From: Vibrio rotiferianus CAIM 577 = LMG 21460
Lineage (GTDB): Bacteria; Pseudomonadota; Gammaproteobacteria; Enterobacterales; Vibrionaceae
Assembly: GCF_002741985.1 (NCBI RefSeq)
Contig: NZ_APHW01000007.1
Coordinates: forward strand, 1 to 64,000
DNA: 64,000 nt
Direction: 5' to 3'
The notes under the pieces are model-generated. The model made no database searches. It was not told the DNA's origin and saw only the letters and a list, made by a program, of their open reading frames with translations. Both the position numbers and the translations under genes were made by a program. Below, in pieces: positions 18,434 through 28,250 of the stretch; position 1 is the first letter of the stretch; each line of letters opens with the position of its first letter.

Positions 18434-19993
18434 ATGAGTAACCAAGCTGTAAATAAGGCACCGTCACCGAAGCCGAGCGGTATGGATCGCTTCCTGAACT
18501 TTATCGAGCGAGCAGGTAACAAAATTCCTGATCCTGCGATTTTGTTCTTCTGGGCACTAATCATTACTTGGGCTGCGTCTGCACTTTTGTCGAACGTTTC
18601 TTTCGACCTTCTAAACCCTCGAACTGGCGAAGCTCTCACAATCACTAACCTTCTAACAGGCGAAGCACTAGCAAGTTTCCTTGCTAACATGGTGACAACG
18701 TTCACTGGCTTTGCACCACTTGGTATCGTTCTTGTAGCGATGTTGGGTGTGGGTGTTGCCGATTCTTCTGGCTTCATCACCACTGGTCTTAAGAAGATGC
18801 TGAACTTCACGCCAGCTAAACTTCTTACTCCAATGCTAATTCTTGTAGCAATCGTATCGCACACTGCGGCGGATGCGGGCTACGTTCTAGTTATTCCTCT
18901 TGGTGGTATCATCTTCCACGCCGCTGGTCGTCACCCTCTAGCGGGTATCGCGGCAGCGTTTGCAGGTGTATCAGGTGGTTTCTCTGCAAACTTCATCCCT
19001 TCAGGTATCGATCCTCTATTGGCTGGTTTCACGCAAACAGCTGCACAGGTTCTAGATCCTGAGTACGTGGTTAACCCACTAGCGAACATCTTCTTTACTG
19101 GTCTATCTTCAGTAATCATTGTTGCTATCGGTTGGTACGTAACTGAGAAAATCATCGAGCCACGTCTAAAGAACACTCCAATCGACGAAGACGCAGAGAA
19201 AGCACCAGATCTAGGTTCTTTCACGGAGCTTGAGTCTAAAGCGTTCCGTTACGCAGGTTGGGCTATGATGGCGGGTATCGCACTTCTTGTTGTGGCGCTT
19301 ATCCCAGAAAACTCTGCACTGCGTTCACCTGAAGGTGAGATCACTGCGTTCTCTGCGCCAATCATGAAGTCTATCGTTCCGTTGATCTTCATCCTGTTTA
19401 TCATTCCAGGTTACGTTTACGGTCGAGTTTCTGGCACGTTCAAGACAAGTAACGACATCATCAAAGCGATGGCGGATACCATGTCTACTATGGGCGCATA
19501 CATCGTAATGTCGTTCTTCTGTGCACAGTTCCTATCTGCATTTGCGCAATCAAACATTGGCACGATGCTAGCGCTATACGGTGCTGAAGGTCTGAAAGCA
19601 ATGAACCTACCTGGTGAAGCAACTATCATCGGTATGATTCTTCTAACAGCTTCTGTAAACCTTCTAATCGGTTCTGCATCAGCGAAATGGGCTCTTATCG
19701 GTCCAATCCTAGTTCCTATGCTAATGGCTGTGGGTATCTCTCCTGAGCTATCTCAGGCGGCTTACCGTGTAGGTGACTCTGTATCGAACATCATTTCACC
19801 TCTGATGGTATTCTTCCCTCTAGTAGTGGTTTACTGTCAACGTTACGTGAAGTCGACAGGTATCGGTACACTAGCATCGCTAATGATGCCATTCTCGATT
19901 GCAATGCTAATCGGCTGGTCTATCTTCCTAGTAGTTTACTGGATGCTAGGCATTCCTCTAGGTATCCAAGCGCCATACACTTACACAATGTAA
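18434..19993 (+). CDS. AbgT family transporter
   Basis: 519 residues from ATG 18434 with TGGAG 5 bases upstream. About ten to twelve hydrophobic spans carry family blocks: DRFLNFIERAGNKIPDPAIL, VSHTAADAGYVLVIPLGG, GGFSANFIPSGIDPLL and GSASAKWALIGPILVPMLM. AbgT proteins (AbgT, MtrF) move p-aminobenzoyl-glutamate or export sulfonamide-like folate antagonists; which applies here cannot be told. It appears monocistronic and its terminator resembles the one after purL. Confidence 0.93.
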   Translation: MSNQAVNKAPSPKPSGMDRFLNFIERAGNKIPDPAILFFWALIITWAASALLSNVSFDLLNPRTGEALTITNLLTGEALASFLANMVTTFTGFAPLGIVLVAMLGVGVADSSGFITTGLKKMLNFTPAKLLTPMLILVAIVSHTAADAGYVLVIPLGGIIFHAAGRHPLAGIAAAFAGVSGGFSANFIPSGIDPLLAGFTQTAAQVLDPEYVVNPLANIFFTGLSSVIIVAIGWYVTEKIIEPRLKNTPIDEDAEKAPDLGSFTELESKAFRYAGWAMMAGIALLVVALIPENSALRSPEGEITAFSAPIMKSIVPLIFILFIIPGYVYGRVSGTFKTSNDIIKAMADTMSTMGAYIVMSFFCAQFLSAFAQSNIGTMLALYGAEGLKAMNLPGEATIIGMILLTASVNLLIGSASAKWALIGPILVPMLMAVGISPELSQAAYRVGDSVSNIISPLMVFFPLVVVYCQRYVKSTGIGTLASLMMPFSIAMLIGWSIFLVVYWMLGIPLGIQAPYTYTM

Positions 19994-20021
19994 GAACGCT
20001 GAAGCTATTTAGTAAATTTAG

Positions 20022-20052
20022 AAAGCGCTGGTCGAGAGACTGGCGCTTTTTT
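20022..20052 (+). terminator. Terminator of the AbgT gene (shared sequence type)
   Basis: aaagcgctggtc / gactggcgctttttt hairpin. The same ~30-bp sequence with two changes lies after purL (27519-27549), and both copies are followed by the same intergenic repeat family. Confidence 0.88.
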
Positions 20053-20100
20053 GTTTTGGGAGGCGGGATTCGGGACACAAAATAAAGAGATCCCCAACTC

Positions 20101-20515
20101 GCTCGTACCTCGCTCTTGAGGATGACGAGAAGACTGTCCTGTATTTATTCAACGTCATTCCCGAAAGCGACGCAGGAGCGTTGTCGGGAATCTCTCGTTA
20201 ATAATGCAACTGAAGAGCGCCTCAATTTGCTCGTACCTCGCTCTTGAGGATGACGAGAAGACGGTCCTGTATCTATTCAACGTCATTCCCGAAAGCGACG
20301 TAGGAGCGTTGTCGGGAATCTCTCGTTAATAATGCAACTGAAGAGCGCCTCAATTTGCTTGTACCTCGCTCTTGAGGATGACGAGAAGACAGTCCTGTAT
20401 TTATTCAACGTCATTCCCGAAAGCGACGCAGGAGTGTTGTCGGGAATCTCTCGTTAATAATGCAACTGAAGAGCGCCTCAGTTTGCTTGTACCTCACTCT
20501 TGAAGGTGACGATCA
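20101..20515. repeat. Tandem array of a 128-bp intergenic repeat (3 copies plus a partial fourth)
   Basis: Units begin at 20101, 20229 and 20357, with a fourth partial at 20485; the period is exactly 128 bp and copies differ at only a few bases. Each unit contains gaggatgacgag near its start, then cgtcattcccga and tcgggaatctc, which pair as ATTCCCGA / TCGGGAAT around a 19-nt loop region. It carries no ORF. The related single unit is at 27620-27705. The stem resembles palindromic ATTCCC-type repeats known in other bacteria (for example Neisseria dRS3), but common origin is not shown. The array fills most of the gap between abgT and tadA. Confidence 0.9.
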
Positions 20516-20636
20516 AACTGCTTTGAATCACGGTATTTGTACCCTAACAGGCAAAATCATCCCGCTTCCACTTCCCCTCTTTGAAGGTTAAAATCCACTT
20601 TCAATCACGATCTATCCCAAATTCCGGAGCTTCCTT

Positions 20637-21170
20637 TTGTCAGATTCTCAGTTTTCCCCTCAAGATGAACTATTTATGCGCCGTGCGATGGAGCTTGCCG
20701 AGCAAGCAGAAGCTGAAGGGGAGGTGCCAGTGGGCGCTGTTCTGGTAAAAGACGGAGAGATTATTGCTGAAGGCTGGAACCGTTCTATTTGTGCTCATGA
20801 TGCAACGGCGCATGCGGAGATCCAAACTTTGCGTAAAGCGGGCGAAGCTCTAGGAAACTATCGACTGCTTGATACCACTTTGTATGTCACGCTGGAGCCT
20901 TGCCCAATGTGTGCTGGGGCATTGTTACACAGCCGAGTGAAACGAGTCGTTTACGGTGCTCCTGACTTAAAAGCAGGCGCGGCAGGAACGGTATTAAACT
21001 TGTTTGAAAGCCAAGCGGCGTACCATTACGCAACAGTTGAAAATGGGCTACTAGAAGAAGAATGCCGCTCTCAGTTGCAAGCATTTTTTAAACGTCGCCG
21101 CAAAGAAATTAAAGCGAAGAAACAAGCGCAAAAGGCGTTGGAAAACGAGCAGGAAAATAAAGATAAGTAA
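20637..21170 (+). CDS. tadA: tRNA-specific adenosine deaminase TadA
   Basis: 177 residues. The start is TTG 20637: GGAG at 20626-20629 gives 7-base spacing and the translation (MSDSQFSPQDELFMRRAMEL) aligns with TadA N-termini, whereas the first ATG is 13 codons inside. The zinc site is HAE at 59-61 and PCPMC at 88-92. It deaminates A34 to inosine in tRNA-Arg(ACG). The C-terminal tail is basic and lysine-rich (RRRKEIKAKKQAQKALEN). No operon partner is visible. Confidence 0.95.
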   Translation: MSDSQFSPQDELFMRRAMELAEQAEAEGEVPVGAVLVKDGEIIAEGWNRSICAHDATAHAEIQTLRKAGEALGNYRLLDTTLYVTLEPCPMCAGALLHSRVKRVVYGAPDLKAGAAGTVLNLFESQAAYHYATVENGLLEEECRSQLQAFFKRRRKEIKAKKQAQKALENEQENKDK

Positions 21171-21209
21171 GTGGAAAGGAGAATGAGTTCTTTCGGCTAG
21201 AAGTATTTT

Positions 21210-21241
21210 AGCAAACACCTACTCAGAAGTAGATGTTTGCT
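21210..21241. other. Strong hairpin between tadA and a small ORF
   Basis: agcaaaca-c-ctact / agtag-a-tgtttgct with loop caga. There is no clean U tract on either side. It may be the end of tadA or of the minus-strand small gene. Confidence 0.45.
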
Positions 21242-21248
21242 TCACGTT

Positions 21249-21383
21249 TCAGTGGTTCACTAGGTGAACAAATACACGGTTACGTGCACTGACTTTTTTC
21301 TTCATTGTTGTAAGCTTGCGCTTACGGCGGTTTGCAGCCACTGTCTTATTCAAACGTTTTGACTGCACTCTGCGTTTTCTCAT
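21249..21383 (-). CDS. Small, very basic 44-residue protein
   Basis: An ORF of 44 codons from ATG 21383, with an excellent ribosome site AAGAGG 8 bases upstream. The product starts MRKRRVQSKRLNKTVAANRR and ends R-V-F-V-H-L-V-N-H; about 16 residues are Lys or Arg, so it could bind nucleic acid or the ribosome. I do not recognise the family. A longer reading of the same frame to 21575 lacks support. Between it and mltF lie about 290 bp with only the mltF terminator. Confidence 0.55.
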   Translation of the reverse strand: MRKRRVQSKRLNKTVAANRRKRKLTTMKKKVSARNRVFVHLVNH

Positions 21384-21630
21384 ATTCAGAACCTCTTGCA
21401 GGCAACGAACACACTCTCCGACACTCGCACCGCAAAGCGTCTGATTTATTATCAATCGATGACATTCTGATGAAGCACGCTTACAGAGGAAGGTGGCATC
21501 AGTTCGAGGAGAGGTGACTAAAAGAGCATCTCTTTCATGCGAGCCAGTTATTGGTATGACACCAAATAGAATCACAAGCTAGATAAGCCCGAAAGACTGG
21601 ATTCTAGATAACTTTATCTGTTGACTCAAT

Positions 21631-21662
21631 AAAAAAATAGCGAGCTGAGTGCTCGCTATTTT
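21631..21662 (-). terminator. Terminator of mltF
   Basis: Stem aaaatagcgagc / gctcgctatttt with a U run on the minus strand, directly after the mltF stop. Confidence 0.9.
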
Positions 21663-21670
21663 CGAAGGGT

Positions 21671-23275
21671 TTATTCTGCTTTTTGAGCAGGCGTTTGCTC
21701 TGTCCCTTGAGGCGAAATCCCTTCAGTATTTGATGTGGCTTCAACCGCGCCTGAAACTTGCTCAGCCAGTGTCTCTACCGCTCCTGAAATTAGCAAATCT
21801 GGATTGAGCGGTGGTATCACTTGTAGGTCGTCGGTATCTTCATCAATCGCAGGTTTTTGGCTCACGTGGCCAATGATCGATTGGTAGTAACGACGAATAT
21901 TCTCAACGTAGTTACGTGCCTCATCGCCACGAGCATAACCGTAACGAGTTTGGCTGTAGAAACGCTTCTGACGCAGCAACGGTAGACGCTCTTTCACATC
22001 TGCCCATGAATTTGGATCGCCACCTTGTGCCTTCGTTAATCTTCGAGCATCCATCATGTGACCATAACCGACATTATACGATGCTAATGCAAACCAAATC
22101 TTCTCATGCTCATTGATTGAATCTGGTACGCGGGCCACGATACGGCGTAGATACTCAACACCACCACGTACTGACTGTTCAGGATCAAGGCGGTTAGTTA
22201 CGCCAACACTTTTTGCTGTCGGCAGTGTTAACATCATCATGCCTCGCACACCTGTTGGTGATTTTGCAGCCGGTTTCCAATGTGACTCTTGGTAAGCTAA
22301 CGCGGCAATTAAGCGCCAATCAAACTCTTCACTGTATTTCTGGAACAGTGGTGCCCATTTGGGCAAGGTGTTGTCCAGTGCTCGAATAAAGGCTCGAGTA
22401 TCTACATAATCAAACGCTTCAATATGACCAATGTACTTCTCTTCTAATGTTGCTAGTTCACCAGACTGTTTGATGCCGCCAAAGAACTCGATCAACATTG
22501 CGTATAAGCTTTCATCTTCAGATCGGCGTGTAAACCAAGACACTGGCTGGTCTTCTGTTAACTCAAAGGCTTGTGCAAGGTCAGGATAAAGTCGCTGAGC
22601 TAAAGATAACTCTACCGAATCAGTCACGGTAAACCGGAGTTCACCTGTAGATACTTGTTTTAATAGATCGCGAGTATCCGCATCACCAACAATTTCAAAT
22701 TGAAGATCAGGGTACTCTTTTTGTAGCGTAGTTAATGTTGGAACAAATTGTGATTGTTCAACGATTTGTAGCGTTTCTGCACCGGCATTGGCTTCTTTAT
22801 CTTCCGCTTTGTCATCTTTAGATTCTTGATAGCTGATTAGCTGGTCAATATCGCGTGGGCGCAGTTGACCTTTCTTATACACTACTTGTTGACTGACGTA
22901 GTAATAAGCAGGTCCAGGGCGGAAGCGTTGTACCGCTTGAGAGGTTTGGTTTAAACCTGTCGCGATGATATCGATATCACCTTTTTTCAGGGCAGGGAAT
23001 AACTCAGCTTGTCGGAAAGCAGGTTTGATTTCCAACTTAACACCTAACTGTTCAGCAAACTTGCGCGCCAGTTCGTAATCCAGGCCAGCAGGGCCATCAG
23101 GACCAATGTAATAGGAAAGTTGGTTGTTGAGAGTGCCAACTCGCAGAACACCACGTTCTTGGATTAGCTCAAACTCACTTTTAGGCTCCGATTCAATCTG
23201 GCAGGCAGAAAGTAGAAGCACAGAGGCGAAAAGTAGGGCGCTGCGCTTGAATCGGTTGAACTGACTTATTTGCAT
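21671..23275 (-). CDS. mltF: Membrane-bound lytic murein transglycosylase F
   Basis: 534 residues. A signal with lipobox LLSAC (Cys25) anchors it in the outer membrane. Residues ~40-270 form a periplasmic solute-binding-like regulatory domain ([39 protein letters not shown]). Residues ~300-450 are the SLT catalytic domain, with the catalytic Glu in [18 protein letters not shown] and the substrate motif [14 protein letters not shown]. The acidic, proline-rich tail is variable. Family members cleave peptidoglycan to 1,6-anhydromuropeptides. It is divergent from purL. Confidence 0.95.
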   Translation of the reverse strand: MQISQFNRFKRSALLFASVLLLSACQIESEPKSEFELIQERGVLRVGTLNNQLSYYIGPDGPAGLDYELARKFAEQLGVKLEIKPAFRQAELFPALKKGDIDIIATGLNQTSQAVQRFRPGPAYYYVSQQVVYKKGQLRPRDIDQLISYQESKDDKAEDKEANAGAETLQIVEQSQFVPTLTTLQKEYPDLQFEIVGDADTRDLLKQVSTGELRFTVTDSVELSLAQRLYPDLAQAFELTEDQPVSWFTRRSEDESLYAMLIEFFGGIKQSGELATLEEKYIGHIEAFDYVDTRAFIRALDNTLPKWAPLFQKYSEEFDWRLIAALAYQESHWKPAAKSPTGVRGMMMLTLPTAKSVGVTNRLDPEQSVRGGVEYLRRIVARVPDSINEHEKIWFALASYNVGYGHMMDARRLTKAQGGDPNSWADVKERLPLLRQKRFYSQTRYGYARGDEARNYVENIRRYYQSIIGHVSQKPAIDEDTDDLQVIPPLNPDLLISGAVETLAEQVSGAVEATSNTEGISPQGTEQTPAQKAE

Positions 23276-23415
23276 TAATTTGGTACGTCTCGATAAATTC
23301 TAGTTGCCTTTATATCAAAGCGTGCAAGTTGGGCAAAGTGAATCAGACAGATAGAGTGCGACATTGTGTGTTTTATCGACATTTCGGCTGTAACTCTAAT
23401 TTGACAAAAAAAATG

Positions 23416-23431
23416 ACGCAAACGGTTGCTT
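23416..23431 (+). promoter_or_regulatory. PurR operator of purL
   Basis: ACGCAAACGGTTGCTT matches the PurR consensus ACGCAAACGTTTTCGT at 13 of 16 positions and lies directly before the -35 of the purL promoter. Confidence 0.85.
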
Positions 23432-23437
23432 TTGGTG

Positions 23438-23466
23438 TTACATCACAAAAACAATTGCTATATAAT
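23438..23466 (+). promoter_or_regulatory. Sigma-70 promoter of purL
   Basis: TTACAT at 23438-23443 and TATAAT at 23461-23466, 17 bp apart. A start near 23473 leaves a leader of about 115 nt. Confidence 0.75.
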
Positions 23467-23589
23467 GCGCTCGCAACCAAGAGGTGGAATCGGCATAAGT
23501 TCGAAGTAAAACAGTCTAACCCACTGAATTTATTCCAATATCACCTCAGGTCAATAGACCTTAACCAATTGCATAAGAGACCTAAGCAC

Positions 23590-26500
23590 ATGAGAATTTT
23601 TCGTGGCTCCCCAGCTCTATCTGAATTTCGTGTTAACAAGCTTCTAGAGCTTTGTCGTGAACTAGGCTTACCTGTCACAGGTATTTACGCAGAGTTTGCT
23701 CACTTTGCTGAGCTATCAGCAGATCTAGATGATCAAGAAGTTGAGAAACTAGAGAAACTCCTGACTTACGGTCCAACAATTGAAGAGCATGCGCCAGAAG
23801 GACTTCTGCTGCTTGCGACTCCTCGTCCAGGTACAATTTCTCCTTGGTCTTCAAAGTCTACCGACATCGCGAATAATTGTGGCCTAGCTAAAGTGGTTCG
23901 CCTAGAACGTGGTACTGCTTACTATATTGAAACACCATCTGCTCTTTCTGAGCTTCAACTTGTTGAGCTGAAAGCGATTCTTCATGATCGAATGATGGAA
24001 GTCATTTTCACTGATTTCGAATCAGCCGCCGCTCTGTTCCAAGTAGCGGAGCCTGCACCAGTAGCAGACGTTGACTTACTAAACGGTGGCCGTGCTGCGC
24101 TTGAAAACGCAAACGTTACCCTAGGCCTTGCTCTTGCTGATGATGAGATCGAATACCTTTATGATGCATTCGTAAACAAGCTAGACCGTAACCCAACTGA
24201 TATCGAATTGATGATGTTTGCACAGGCGAACTCAGAGCACTGTCGTCACAAGATCTTTAATGCAGATTGGACTATCGACGGCGTGAAGCAAGAGAAGTCT
24301 CTGTTCAAGATGATCAAAAACACATTTGAAACCACGCCAGAAAATGTTCTATCTGCCTACAAAGATAACGCAGCGGTAATGGTGGGTTCCGATGTTGGTC
24401 GTTTCTTCCCGAACCCAGAAACTCGCCAGTACGGTTACAACCAAGAGAAAGCGCACATCCTAATGAAGGTGGAAACGCACAACCACCCAACAGCAATCTC
24501 TCCGTGGCCGGGCGCTTCGACTGGCTCTGGTGGTGAAATCCGCGATGAAGGCGCAACTGGTATTGGTGGTAAGCCAAAAGCAGGTCTTGTTGGTTTCACT
24601 ACATCTAACTTGCGTATTCCTGGTTTTGAACAGCCATGGGAAACAGATTTCGGTAAGCCGGGTCGCATCGTTAACGCCCTAGACATTATGCTAGAAGGTC
24701 CATTAGGTGGTGCGGCGTTTAACAACGAATTTGGTCGTCCAAACTTACTTGGTTACTTCCGTACTTACGAAGAAAAAGTGAACTCTCACGCCGGTGAAGA
24801 GGTTCGTGGTTACCACAAGCCAATCATGATTGCTGGTGGTATGGGCAACATCCGTGATGAGCATGTTCAGAAGAAAGAGATCCCAGTCGGCGCAAGTCTA
24901 ATCGTTCTTGGTGGTCCTGCAATGAACATCGGACTTGGCGGTGGTGCGGCATCTTCAATGGCATCTGGCCAATCAGCAGAAGACCTAGATTTTGCTTCTG
25001 TACAGCGTGAAAACCCAGAGATGGAGCGTCGCTGTCAGGAAGTGATCGACCGTTGTTGGCAGCTTGGCGAACAGAACCCAATCGCATTTATCCACGATGT
25101 GGGCGCAGGTGGTATCTCTAATGCACTTCCAGAGCTTGTAGACGATGGCGAACGTGGTGGTATTTTCCAACTACGCGATGTTCCAAACGATGAACCAGGT
25201 ATGAGCCCACTTGAGATATGGTGTAACGAATCTCAAGAACGCTACGTAATGGCAGTTGCGCCAGAGAATATGGAAGTATTTGACGCTATCTGTAAGCGTG
25301 AGCGCGCACCATACGCAGTAGTAGGTATCGCAACAGAAGAGCGTGAGCTGAAGTTAGAAGATTCACACTTCGACAATACACCAATCGACATGCCAATGGA
25401 TGTGCTTCTTGGTAAAACGCCTAAGATGCACCGCGATGCGAAAACGCTTAAAGCGAACAATCCTGCAGTTAACCGTGATGGTATCGAGCTAAACGAAGCT
25501 GTGGATCGCGTTCTTCGTCTTCCAACGGTTGCAGAGAAAACATTCCTAATCACCATCGGTGACCGCACGGTGACTGGCTTGGTAGCGCGTGACCAAATGG
25601 TTGGTCCGTGGCAGGTACCTGTAGCAAACTGCGCGGTAACTGCAGCAAGCTACGACACGTACCATGGTGAAGCGATGTCAATGGGTGAGCGTACACCAGT
25701 TGCTCTGCTAGATTTCGGTGCTTCGGCTCGTTTAGCGGTGGGTGAAGCAATCACCAACATCGCTGCGACAAACATCGGTGACATCAAACACATTAAATTG
25801 TCTGCGAACTGGATGTCTCCAGCAGGCCACCCAGGTGAAGATGCAGGTCTTTATGAAGCAGTGAAAGCTGTGGGTGAAGAGCTATGTCCAGCACTTGGTC
25901 TGACTATCCCTGTGGGTAAAGACTCAATGTCGATGAAGACCAAGTGGGAAGAGAATGGCGAGCAGAAAGAAGTAACGTCTCCGCTGTCTCTGATCATCAC
26001 TGCGTTTGCTCGTGTTGAAGATGTGCGTAAGACAATCACACCTCAGCTTCGCACAGATAAAGGCAACACTAGCCTTGTTCTTATCGACCTAGGTAATGGT
26101 CAAAACCGTCTAGGTGCAACAGCGCTAGCACAGGTTTACAAGCAGCTTGGTGATAAGCCAGCAGACGTAGATAACGCAGCACAGCTAAAAGGTTTCTACG
26201 AAGGCGTTCAAACTCTAGTCGCGAATGACCAAGTTGTGGCTTACCACGATAAGGGCGATGGCGGTCTATTCGTTACTCTTGCTGAGATGGCATTCGCGGG
26301 TCACTGCGGTGTGAAAGCAGATATTGCTGACCTAGGTGACGACGCTCTAGCCTCTCTATTTAACGAAGAGCTAGGTGCGGTACTCCAGGTTAAGAATGAT
26401 GACCTAGACGTTGTACTTTCTACTCTTGCAGCAAACGGCCTAGAAGCGTGTTCACACGTAATCGGCTCAGTAGAAGCATCTGACGAGCTAGTGATCACTT

Positions 26501-27486
26501 CTGGTGATACAGTCGTTCTAGAACGCAACCGTACTGAACTACGTACTATCTGGGCGGAGACAACGCACAAGATGCAAGGTCTGCGTGATAACCCAGCATG
26601 TGCTGACCAAGAGCATGAAGCGAAGAAAGACAACTCTGACCCAGGCCTAAACGTTAAGCTAAGCTTCGATGTAAATGAAGACATCGCAGCGCCATATATT
26701 GCGAAAGGCGCTAAGCCTAAGATGGCAATTCTGCGTGAGCAGGGCGTTAACTCTCATGTAGAGATGGCTGCAGCCTTTGACCGTGCAGGCTTTGAAGCAA
26801 CGGATATTCACATGAGCGACATCCTAACGGGTCAAGCTGTACTGGAAGAGTTCCAAGGCCTAGTGGCGTGTGGTGGCTTCTCTTACGGTGACGTTCTAGG
26901 CGCTGGTGAAGGTTGGGCTAAGTCTATCCTGTTCAATGAACAAGCTCGCAACCAGTTTGAAGGCTTCTTTAAGCGTGAAGATACGTTCTCTCTAGGTGTG
27001 TGTAATGGCTGTCAGATGCTATCGAACCTAAAAGAGCTAATTCCGGGTGCAGACCTATGGCCACGCTTTGTTCGTAACGAATCTGAGCGTTTTGAAGCTC
27101 GTTTCAGCCTAGTTGAAGTTCAGAAATCTGACTCTGTATTCTTCGATGGTATGGAAGGCTCGCGTATGCCAATCGCGGTTTCTCATGGTGAAGGGCGCGT
27201 AGAAGTACGTGATGCTGACCACCTAGCAGCGATTGAAGCGTCAGGCACGGTTGCAGTTCGTTACGTTGATAACCACGGTAACCCTACTCAGCAATACCCG
27301 AACAACCCGAACGGTTCGCCAAACGCAATTACAGGTCTAACGACTCAAGATGGCCGTGTGACTATCATGATGCCGCACCCTGAGCGTGTATTCCGCACAG
27401 TAGCGAACTCATGGTCTCCAGAAGGTTGGGGCGAGAATGGTGCTTGGATGCGTATGTTCCAAAACGCACGCAAGAACATCGGCTAA
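23590..27486 (+). CDS. purL: Phosphoribosylformylglycinamidine synthase
   Basis: 1298 residues, close to E. coli PurL (1295). The start is ATG 23590 ([20 protein letters not shown]); an open frame runs upstream through the promoter and is not coding. Order: N-terminal PurS-like part, linker, two AIRS-type ATP-grasp-like repeats ([40 protein letters not shown]) and a C-terminal class I glutaminase with nucleophile Cys in [12 protein letters not shown] and the His/Glu of MMPHPER. It converts FGAR to FGAM in purine synthesis. The PurR site agrees with this role. Confidence 0.99.
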   Translation: MRIFRGSPALSEFRVNKLLELCRELGLPVTGIYAEFAHFAELSADLDDQEVEKLEKLLTYGPTIEEHAPEGLLLLATPRPGTISPWSSKSTDIANNCGLAKVVRLERGTAYYIETPSALSELQLVELKAILHDRMMEVIFTDFESAAALFQVAEPAPVADVDLLNGGRAALENANVTLGLALADDEIEYLYDAFVNKLDRNPTDIELMMFAQANSEHCRHKIFNADWTIDGVKQEKSLFKMIKNTFETTPENVLSAYKDNAAVMVGSDVGRFFPNPETRQYGYNQEKAHILMKVETHNHPTAISPWPGASTGSGGEIRDEGATGIGGKPKAGLVGFTTSNLRIPGFEQPWETDFGKPGRIVNALDIMLEGPLGGAAFNNEFGRPNLLGYFRTYEEKVNSHAGEEVRGYHKPIMIAGGMGNIRDEHVQKKEIPVGASLIVLGGPAMNIGLGGGAASSMASGQSAEDLDFASVQRENPEMERRCQEVIDRCWQLGEQNPIAFIHDVGAGGISNALPELVDDGERGGIFQLRDVPNDEPGMSPLEIWCNESQERYVMAVAPENMEVFDAICKRERAPYAVVGIATEERELKLEDSHFDNTPIDMPMDVLLGKTPKMHRDAKTLKANNPAVNRDGIELNEAVDRVLRLPTVAEKTFLITIGDRTVTGLVARDQMVGPWQVPVANCAVTAASYDTYHGEAMSMGERTPVALLDFGASARLAVGEAITNIAATNIGDIKHIKLSANWMSPAGHPGEDAGLYEAVKAVGEELCPALGLTIPVGKDSMSMKTKWEENGEQKEVTSPLSLIITAFARVEDVRKTITPQLRTDKGNTSLVLIDLGNGQNRLGATALAQVYKQLGDKPADVDNAAQLKGFYEGVQTLVANDQVVAYHDKGDGGLFVTLAEMAFAGHCGVKADIADLGDDALASLFNEELGAVLQVKNDDLDVVLSTLAANGLEACSHVIGSVEASDELVITSGDTVVLERNRTELRTIWAETTHKMQGLRDNPACADQEHEAKKDNSDPGLNVKLSFDVNEDIAAPYIAKGAKPKMAILREQGVNSHVEMAAAFDRAGFEATDIHMSDILTGQAVLEEFQGLVACGGFSYGDVLGAGEGWAKSILFNEQARNQFEGFFKREDTFSLGVCNGCQMLSNLKELIPGADLWPRFVRNESERFEARFSLVEVQKSDSVFFDGMEGSRMPIAVSHGEGRVEVRDADHLAAIEASGTVAVRYVDNHGNPTQQYPNNPNGSPNAITGLTTQDGRVTIMMPHPERVFRTVANSWSPEGWGENGAWMRMFQNARKNIG

Positions 27487-27518
27487 TTACGACGTAGTCC
27501 AAGGTTAACGAAAAGAAT

Positions 27519-27549
27519 AAAGCGCTGGTTGAAAGACTGGCGCTTTTTT
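27519..27549 (+). terminator. Terminator of purL (same type as after abgT)
   Basis: aaagcgctggtt / gactggcgctttttt, nearly identical to 20022-20052, with the same kind of repeat following it. Confidence 0.88.
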
Positions 27550-27555
27550 ATTTAA

Positions 27556-27710
27556 GGGAATCGAGAATGGATCTCGTCCGATGGAACGCCTCGCTTCGAG
27601 ATGCGAGAAAGAACAGCGGCGTCATTTCCTAGACTGACGAAGGAAGGAGTAGGAAATCTCTTTTTAACAATGAATCGTGAGAGTTCCCCAATTCGTTCGT
27701 GCCTTATCTA
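27556..27710. repeat. Single diverged copy of the 128-bp repeat family
   Basis: cgtcatttccta ... taggaaatctc at 27620-27660, then ttaacaatg and caattcgttcgtgcc, follow the layout of the array at 20101-20515. The stem is ATTTCCTA / TAGGAAAT: two base pairs differ from the array's ATTCCCGA / TCGGGAAT and both are compensated. The upstream part (cctcgcttcgagatgcgag) is a further small inverted repeat. Confidence 0.75.
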
Positions 27711-27848
27711 CTGTAAAAAACTTGCAGCGTTTCGGTAACTTTTATGCTCTAATACCGCGCTTACCAAGGGATGGTGTTAAACAGCTCAGCTTAGATGGAG
27801 TTATCAAGTTGACCGAATCCCTGATTAATCCCTTAGGAAATGAAAGAA

Positions 27849-28151
27849 ATGTCTAAAAATCCAAAATTTGCTATCCGCGTAACTGAAAAACGTAACGGTT
27901 GGAGCGCAGAGATCACTCGTCAAGTGACATCTCGTAAGACTGTAGTATCAAAACGTGAAACTGGCTTTGACAGCGAAGAGAAAGCACAAGCTTGGGCTGA
28001 GCAAGAACTAGCAGGTTTTGTTCAAAACCAAGTGGTTCGTAACGAGCGTAAAGCAGTACAGCGTCAAGAGCGTGAAGCAGAGCAACTAGCGGCAAAAGTT
28101 CGCAAAGAAGAAGCTCGCAAAGCACGCGAAGTTGAAGCTGACGAAGAGTAA
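27849..28151 (+). CDS. Small DUF3622-like protein
   Basis: 100 residues from ATG 27849; AGGAA at 27835-27839 gives 9-base spacing, whereas the earlier ATG 27840 touches that site. The first half is a small beta-type domain (SKNPKFAIRVTEKRNGWSAE, TGFDSEEKAQAWAEQELAGF). The second half is one long charged helix rich in Arg, Glu and Gln. It fits a short Vibrio protein family annotated as DUF3622, from memory; function is unknown. It has its own terminator. The 360 bp before it hold the repeat described separately. Confidence 0.75.
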   Translation: MSKNPKFAIRVTEKRNGWSAEITRQVTSRKTVVSKRETGFDSEEKAQAWAEQELAGFVQNQVVRNERKAVQRQEREAEQLAAKVRKEEARKAREVEADEE

Positions 28152-28195
28152 TCTCAGCTTACTAGATGGTCGATTTGTACCATCAAATCTGAATT

Positions 28196-28230
28196 AAAAA
28201 ATGCCCCGAGTTCATCTCGGGGCATTTTTA
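28196..28230. terminator. Bidirectional terminator
   Basis: Stem aaaaatgccccgag / ctcggggcattttt between the DUF3622-like gene and the convergent deacylase gene. Confidence 0.93.
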
Positions 28231-28250
28231 TTTGAATGTAAATTAAGAGG

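Noticed and set aside
20101..20515. Repeats at 20.1-20.5 kb as a CRISPR array
   Set aside because: Units are 128 bp and contiguous with no variable spacers, and there are no cas genes.
21384..21575. N-terminal extension of the small basic ORF to 21575
   Set aside because: The good ribosome site is at ATG 21383; the extension has no site and unconvincing composition.
23329..23589. N-terminal extension of purL by 87 codons
   Set aside because: The stretch contains the PurR site and the TATAAT promoter, and the family's N-terminus begins at 23590.
24314..26684. Several minus-strand ORFs within purL
   Set aside because: All lie opposite strongly conserved purL codons and none has a ribosome site or recognisable domain.
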